Shown here in pieces: positions 57,110-64,000 of a DNA stretch of 64,000 nucleotides. Both the position numbers and the translations under genes were made by a program. Position 1 is the first letter of the stretch, and each line of letters opens with the position of its first letter. The DNA comes from Combretum micranthum. Lineage: Eukaryota; Streptophyta; Magnoliopsida; Myrtales; Combretaceae. The stretch is from positions 434,001-498,000 of the forward strand of contig JAMXBD010000696.1 of assembly GCA_024138025.1 (NCBI GenBank), in the 5' to 3' direction. A model generated the notes under the pieces. It was given only the letters and a program-made list of their open reading frames with translations, did not search any database and was not told the origin of the DNA.

Positions 57110-59180
57110 CCTGCTAATGAGAAATAATCTTAGCCCAAGACTATTAAACCATCAAAACATTCTTTTAATTACACTCATTCCATGATCACTTTGAACGACT
57201 ATATTGCGAACTGCAACATATTACAACTATGAGAAACTGGAATAGAACTCGATCGGTTTGATCCAACATTGATTGCGAAGATGTATAATGAAATTGCAAA
57301 TTGCAATAATATATATCTTTCAATTACTCTCAATTTGTAGTTTTTTTATTAAATCTATTTAATATAGATGAATTTCAGTCTACTAAATTCAACGTACATA
57401 AGCTAAAAATTTTGTATCCATGGATTCACATATGTTTCATACAAGGATATCATTCCATTAGCATCTCATGTATTTTTTTGGCCGGGATAATAAATCTCAT
57501 GTATTAAATACTATAATATCACACATGGGGACAACAAAAACGGAAGAAATTGTTAATGGTGGGTAAGTGATCCGCAATAAAGGAGGAAGGCTAGGAGAGG
57601 GCTCCTTGAAAATGAAAGGTGGTCACACAACCTCAATTTATAGGAAATGAACATGATAAGTTCCGGGATTTGACTGGTTGATGATGACTTTTAAGAAAGG
57701 TTTCAGTAGTATTATAAGTTTAAAATGTGTAACTAATAATAATATTTTAACACATAACTATATAAATAGGAGTAATTATAGAAACTTTCCATCACCATAT
57801 ATATTTATATTAATATATAATAGGTAATTACTAATCATATGTATATTATATAATTATTAATCATATGTATATATACATGATGTGTACTACTGATTGAATA
57901 TTTTTCCGACTTGACCAGATTTGGCTATGCAGTCGACTTGTTTCCATATTTTCCTATTGTGTACTTTTATTTTATCTTAATTTTAATGAGGAGTAAATTT
58001 TTTTAATATCCTTATTTTGTATTATTTTACGTCATTAGTTTCTTATTCTATCAAAGGTCAATGTTAGAGTTATATTTGAACCTATAAATTACTAATCAGT
58101 TCGTTTTTAATATTTGTAGATTCTATCAAATATTTATGTAGTTCATATCCTTGATTTTTATATTATCTCACAAAACCTAAAAACTTAAAAAAAAAAAAGA
58201 ACTAATTAATTTTACAATCAAATTCATTCACACATCAACAATTGCCTTAACCAGCATTGCAAATGAGTCAAATTCAACACAAAACAATGCCAAACTTGAA
58301 CTCAGATTGATATTTCAAACCTCAAGCTCATCTTATGTTGGATCAAACTTTAAATCCCTAAGCGTGAGTCTCATTTGAAGTGGCTGAAGAAAAACTCAAA
58401 TTAGACTTGACTAAACTTATTTAAACTAGATCTACTTAAATAAATAAAAAAAACAATTCTAATTAAAATAATATTAATATCCAAACTTAATTAACAATTA
58501 TTATTAACTCGAGTTTGACTAGCTCTCAAGTAATCGAACTAAATATTATAAAACTTGAGCTTGATTTGATAAATTACTCCAGTAATTAGAATTCAAACTC
58601 ACCTCAACTATTCTTGATTCAAATTAGAGTAAAAATTGAGTGGAAACTAAATAATTTATGAATTGATTTGATTCGTTTATACCAATAATAGTTACATAAG
58701 TATTTGTTAAGTGTGAGATTGAAAAAGGAAAAAATGTTTTTTAGTTATCAACTAGGTTATACTTAAGAGGTATGACAATAATAATAATAACAAAAGCAAT
58801 AGCAACATTTTTAAAATTGATTGTAACAATTCATTAAAAGATGGTACATGAAAAGCTGAAAAAGATAAATATAATTCTCTTAAAACTAAATATATGCTTA
58901 TTTACCCTTAACATTTTCCATTATATTTATGTGTATACACATAGCTAATGAATCGAAGTATATGTATATTTCGCACTATATCCAAATTATATTGTTGTTG
59001 TATGCGTAGATAATCATAAGATTGCACGGCATAATTGGATGGTAAAAGGAAATATTTGATTGCAAATGTGAATAATTGGATGAATTAGGCCTGATTCTCT
59101 CCTGTATCAAATTGTCATATGTAAAAGCAAAAACTACCCATTTATTTGAAGGTAATATAGGGAAATAATAGAAAAACTCT

Positions 59181-59218
<38 letters not shown>

Positions 59219-59687
59219 TTTCTTCTCATATATATATATTTAACCCCACTTGCACAATAATATAAAAAGTTTCATTTCTAGTAACTTTTCTACTTGCTCT
59301 GCATACGGAGAATAGCTATTAAGGAAAAAAATATTCAATGAATAATATATACTATATGTATATATATGTGGTAAATAAATATCAATTATATTTTAACATA
59401 TGGATAAAATAATGGCCGGTTTTCAAAATAACTACCATCATATGACTACGTGTTAAAATACCATTAGTAGTTACATATATATGTATATTACACATGGCAC
59501 GTAATATTCTAGTAAAGTGCTTGTTTTATTCTTTTTTTTTTTTTCACCTCTTTAGCGAAAGTAGAAATTAAAATGGCGTGGTCATTTTGCTTCAATTGAA
59601 AAATTATCCAGACAGAAAACAAAAGCCCCTTTTTTTATCATCACTTGCATTGATGTGATATTAATATATGTGTGTCCATATCTCTGT

Positions 59688-59723
<36 letters not shown>

Positions 59724-60670
59724 GAACGTGTAGAACAAATATGTACAACATATATATTTGTACATGTATAACATATCTATACATAATAAAATTTATTGTG
59801 TAAGCATTTATGAGTATAATATAATAAAAAAACTATAAATTGCTTCACAATCTGTCCTCACCAAGATTTTTTTCTATTTAAGATAGCAATCACACATATT
59901 ATATAGTGTAATAAGAAAGTTCAAAGTTCAAATAATTTTTAATTTTATTTCAAAATGACTATAAGGCCATATGTTTTTGTATGTGCATATAGAGATACAA
60001 GTATATATTTCCAACTTAATATTGCAGTTAATAGGTGAAGTAGATGATGGAATATAAAATTCCTAGTTTGTTTTGTCATTCCTTGTCTATTCCTCTCTAA
60101 AAATAGGGAAATGGGCTGTTAATTATACCGTTAATTTATACCAAATACAGGAAATAGGCAAAGGCGAAAACAAGAGAAAAGAATAATTATTAATTAATGC
60201 CCTCAAAATGGAAATGTGATATGAAAACTTATTAATACCTAAGTATTGTTTCAAAATAAACCATACAAAAAAAGGTGGTAACTAAATAAATATAATTCTA
60301 TATTATAATAGAATTCTATTACTTCCATGTGGTGGTGCTTTTCCAATTTACACTCCTAGTCCTCTCTTCTCTTCCATGAATTTTCATATACATAATAATT
60401 AAGCAAAACATCAAAAGAGAAGAGCCATCAAAGATAATCTTATCATATTCCATGAATAGGTAGCAAAGAATAGACAAGAAGGCATTACGGATAATTATTG
60501 GAAATGTAAATCAGATACTAGCTCAATGGCCACCATTCTAAGAACCCCCAGTAATAGCATATCCTGAGTTTGGAAAAAACATTAGAAGCCACAGAACGTA
60601 TCCTAAACTTAAATCTTAAATATCATCCATCAAAATCCAATCCTGTCACCCCTAATTCAGACCAAAAAAA
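57110..60670. other. Upstream region of the pectin methylesterase gene
   Basis: Gene-free and AT-rich. TA microsatellites lie at 59187-59216 and 59691-59719, poly-A at 58188-58198 and poly-T at 59529-59544. An AACTTGAGCTTGA-rich repeat lies at 58253-58686. No open frame is supportable. Confidence 0.5.
58253..58686. repeat. AAGCTCGA-rich MITE-like repeat, copy E
   Basis: The left end AGCATTGCAAATGAGTCAAA and the reverse complement of the right end ATTGGTATAAACGAATCAAA align at their tips, and both match the ends of copies A and B. The interior has AAACTTGAGCTTGATTTGA and CAAACTTGAACTCAG words. Flanking 8-mers do not match. Confidence 0.5.
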
Positions 60671-60674
60671 TCCA

Positions 60675-60830
60675 TTTATAAGAGACCACCAAGGTTTCTA
60701 GAATTCAAAACCACTTCCCAACTTCCTCTTCTCTCTCCCATTTGGTGGAAATTGACAAGCCATTTTGCTTTATGTTTTATTTACATTCATAGTTTGGAAA
60801 CATAAGATTGTGCAAGAGGTATAGCAAAAC
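60675..60830 (+). promoter_or_regulatory. Core promoter and leader of the pectin methylesterase gene
   Basis: A TTTATAAGAG box at 60675-60684 is followed about 35 bases later by a CCAACTTCCTCTTCTCTCTCC tract typical of plant transcription starts, and about 100 bases of leader reach the ATG at 60831. Context before the ATG (AGCAAAACATGAC) has an A at -3. Confidence 0.6.
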
Positions 60831-62635
60831 ATGACAGTAGGCAAGATCAGTGCTGCTGTTGTTTCCATTCTTCTTGTTGTAGGCGTTTGCGTCGCGGTTT
60901 TCATTGGCGTGAAGCAAAACGGCAGCTCGGATGATCAAGTCTCAACGACTTCCAAGTCGGTTCAAGCCATATGTGCTCCAACTCAATACAAGGATGCTTG
61001 TGTTAATAGCCTAAGTTCGGTGGCTCAAAATGAAAGTGCCACACCCAAAGACCTGATTCAGGCTGCTTTTGCAGCTGCCCTTGATGAGGTTCAAGCAGGA
61101 TTGAATCATTCGGGTACGATCGGGAAAGGTGCGACTGATCCTACTCAAAAAATGGCAGTTGAGGACTGCCAGGATCTTTTGCAATATGCGGTTGATGAGC
61201 TACAAGCATCCATTTCAATGGTGGGTGATAACGACTTGCATACGGTCAACGATCGGGTTGCCGAGCTTCAAAATTGGCTAAGCGCTGTGATTTCTTACCA
61301 ACAGACTTGCATGGATGGTGTCACTCAACCAGACTTGCAAAAACAAATGTCTAATGGACTCCTGAATGCCACTCAACTAACAAGCAATGCCCTTGCTATT
61401 GTTTCGGAAATTTCAGGAATCCTATCTACATTCAATCTACCAATCAACAACACCGCAAGCGCTCGCCGTCTTCTTGACACGGGGGATGATATTTACCCCG
61501 AGTGGTTTTCACATGCTGATCGGAAGCTAATGGCAAGTCAAGCACAGGGCCAAGTGACGCCTAATGCAGTTGTTGCCCAAGATGGGAGTGGACAATTTAA
61601 GACTATTTCTGCAGCATTAGCTGCATATCCAAAGAACAATAAAGGAAGATATATCATATATGTTAAGGCAGGAATCTATGATGAGTATATTACAATTACT
61701 AAGGATATGGTCAATATATTTATGTATGGTGATGGACCAAGGAAAACTATGGTCACAGGGAAGAAGAGCTTTGCATCCGGTGTATCTACCTTCAGGACCG
61801 CCTCCTTTTGTAAGTCTTCTAAGCTTCTTGGCTAATTTTTAAATTATAGAAATGGGCTCAACGAGCTTTCCAATGTGAGGTTATGCTAGCTCTAGGTTGC
61901 TTCGATGAGGCTGATCTAATTTCCCATTTTGCAGCTGTTGTTGCAAATGGATTCATGGCCAAGTCTATGGGATTTCAAAACACCGCCGGTCCTAAGGGCC
62001 ACCAAGCGGTGGCTCTCCGGGTGCAATCAGACATGGCATCCTTCTTTAATTGCAGAATGGATGGGTATCAAGACACCTTATATGTACAAACGCATCGTCA
62101 ATTCTATCGCAACTGTGTCATCTCGGGCACCATAGACTTCATCTTTGGTGATGCAGCTGCAGTAATTCAGAACTCCCTAATTATCGTCAGGAAACCGATG
62201 GATAATCAACAAAACACGGTGACAGCACAGGGGAGAACGGATCCGCATGAAACAACAGGTCTGGTGATCCAAAACTGTAGAATTGTGCCTGAAGAGAAAT
62301 TATACCCAGTGAGGACGCAGATACCCTCCTTCTTAGGAAGACCCTGGAAGGAATACTCAAGGACCGTAATCATGGAATCAACGATTGGAGACCTGATACA
62401 ACCAGCGGGTTGGATGCCCTGGAATGGAAATTTTGCTCTCGACACGCTATACTATGTTGAGTATAATAACAAGGGCCCTGGTGCAAACACTAATGGCAGG
62501 GTGAAATGGAAGGGTTACAAGGTGATAACAAATAAAAATGAGGCTCTTCAATTCACTCCTGGTCAATTTATACAAGGAACCCAGTGGTTACAAACCACCG
62601 GTATGCCATACTTCCTTGGCTTGAAGAATGCTTGA
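60831..62635 (+). CDS. Pectin methylesterase with N-terminal inhibitor-like pro-region (type I PME); two exons
   Basis: The enzyme removes methyl esters from homogalacturonan in the cell wall. Exons 60831-61809 and 61935-62635 (intron 125 bp, GT..AG) join to 559 residues, normal for the family. Residues ~8-27 form a hydrophobic signal anchor. A PMEI domain follows with cysteines at 48, 57, 113 and 160 (AICAPTQYKDAC at 46-57). The linker holds the subtilase processing motif RRLL (212-215) and a second, RKLM (231-234). The pectinesterase domain begins VTPNAVVAQDGSGQFKTISA. Catalytic signatures are GYQDT (Asp373), DFIFGD (Asp394, nucleophile) and GRPW (Arg462, Trp464), with GQGRTDP-like AQGRTDP upstream. 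All are present, so the enzyme should be active after pro-region removal in the Golgi. Splicing turns the junction into TASFSVVANGF. Tissue role cannot be inferred. Confidence 0.95.
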
Positions 62636-64000
62636 GAGTTCAAACAAGCTACGTCATCTCCACATTATTATTCACTACTTAGGATAACCTTGTAACTCAT
62701 CACATGGATGTGAGGTTGGTTTTGTGGCCACCTGCCATGAATACAACAATTAACCTGCAAAACTCCTCTATAAACATGTTTTTTTGCTTTTGTTTGCTCT
62801 CTCGTATAAAATAGTTTTAGTACATCCTTGTCATTGAAACCATTTGATACTAGCCTGAGTTTCGGTAATTGTCGATTCATTTTTCCCTTTTGATCATTGG
62901 AGGAAGAGTCACCCTTTTCGTCAAGTTTTAGCTTTGTTTATCACATGCAGGGCCAACATTCTGTGCCTAAACAATTTTTTTTTAAAACTTATTTTACATG
63001 AATTGCTGGACAAAAGGCATCCATCGCTTGCAAGTAAGTTCTATTCGCCTTCCTTCCCTAACCCAACCATTAAATGAAAGCACAGCAACTGCCATATGCT
63101 GATATGAAAATGGCGAAAAGCAATCGCCATAGGATATAAAAAATTGCAGCTAATTTAAAATTCACTTGGCCTCAGCTCAGAAAATCCCACCTTGAGCTCA
63201 TTACTGCTTAACATAATGAACTTATCTACACCCTAGATCATAGCAAACAATAACCTTTAATGCTAGAAGTTGTCTTTGCTTTCCAGGATATAGTACTTAT
63301 CCAACTTTCATTGTACTGATGCTAAAGAAAAAAAGAGCAAAAACCCAATTCTTAGTAACCAAATAATTCTTTTCAAGAGTCTTCTAAATGCACACGTCTG
63401 AATACACCTGGAAGCAACAGATGAATTCAAAAAGTCCACCAGGCTGAATTTAAAGAAAAACTCCAAGGGCTGAAAGAATGCTACGTCTTAGATTTCAATG
63501 CTATAGACCAATGCAACAGTTGCACGAAAAGAAGCATCCAAGCTTCTAGCAACATATGAATAATAGAGTTAATAACAAGAGAAACCACAAGCTAGTTAAA
63601 TGTTACTACTTAAAACATAAGAAGGTCAATGTAATTTAGACAATCATGATGCAAAGTAGGCAAGAACATTGAAAATACGCCTATGACAAATCAAATCAAA
63701 TAGCAATGTGATAAAAAAGACAGGTATGATAGCTAGCCCTTCGATTTAATGAAATAAAATCACCCAAGACTGAAAATACTAAGCATATCATTTGCCTTCA
63801 AACCGATAAAATAACTCGCGAGGATGTGGGAGCTGCTCAAACAAGAGTAATCTCATGGATTCAACATCTACAACCATAAAACCCAACTCCCAGATATGTT
63901 CACAGTATAACTAAAACTAGATGCAGTTATTAGCACAGCTAGCTCAGAACTATTAGGAAAATTGATTTACAAGACATAATTAGGCTAATCGAATGCGATT
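62636..64000. other. Downstream of the pectin methylesterase gene, no gene recognised
   Basis: The first ~200 bases are the likely 3' untranslated region. From 63000 the DNA is more balanced in composition than the distal intergenic DNA but has no open frame above background. It could be intron or untranslated sequence of a neighbouring gene beyond the window. Confidence 0.45.

Noticed and set aside
56856..57185. 109-codon open frame upstream of gluconokinase
   Set aside because: It runs through the inverted arms of the foldback MITE at 56734-57100, so the frame is an artefact of a repeat.
1..64000. tRNA, rRNA, organellar DNA insertions or a metabolic gene cluster
   Set aside because: No tRNA-like A/B box pairs or rRNA text were recognised, and the four genes have unrelated functions.

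Overview
The window looks like nuclear DNA of a flowering plant, most likely a dicot. It is very AT-rich, its coding genes have plant-type introns (GT..AG, AT-rich), and the genes are separated by tens of kilobases of decayed transposable elements. Four protein-coding genes can be supported, all in the last third (46-63 kb). No rRNA, tRNA, CRISPR or operon-like structure was seen.

Layout. 1-5 kb: a decayed LINE (L1-type) on the minus strand, cut by a hAT-type MITE and an AT-rich insertion. 5-9 kb: AT-rich DNA with several MITEs, one bounded by an exact 9-bp target-site duplication (TSD). 9.6-14 kb: an LTR-like leader interrupted by a short Ty3/gypsy-type element with two ~0.87-kb terminal repeats and only gag and protease remnants. 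16.7-17.2 kb: a second copy of the hAT-type MITE with its TSD. 17.9-28.6 kb: an LTR graveyard, including a ~2.0-kb solo LTR and a ~1.8-kb solo LTR bounded by an exact TSD and itself interrupted by another ~2.1-kb LTR. 28.6-46 kb: largely gene-free AT-rich DNA with MITEs, a 168-bp tandem duplication, microsatellites, a hAT-type element with an exact 8-bp TSD, and one short coding-like fragment at 32.2 kb.

Genes. Pyruvate dehydrogenase kinase (46196-50455, plus, six exons, 369 aa) inactivates the mitochondrial pyruvate dehydrogenase complex by phosphorylation. A 627-aa intronless PPR protein of the E/DYW class (52711-54594, minus) is probably an organellar RNA editing factor. Gluconokinase (55180-56038, minus, three exons, 183 aa) phosphorylates gluconate into the pentose phosphate pathway. 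A pectin methylesterase with an N-terminal inhibitor-like pro-region (60831-62635, plus, two exons, 559 aa) acts in the cell wall. They are functionally unrelated neighbours. PDK and the PPR gene are convergent, and the PPR and gluconokinase genes lie in tandem on the minus strand.

I did not find a convincing undescribed biological system. The most informative observations are about transposon architecture: nested solo LTRs, a gag-protease-only LTR element, MITE families whose copies can be matched inside the window, and a MITE carrying paired G-box palindromes. Element boundaries, splice sites and TSDs were read by eye, so ends may be off by a few bases where marked approximate.
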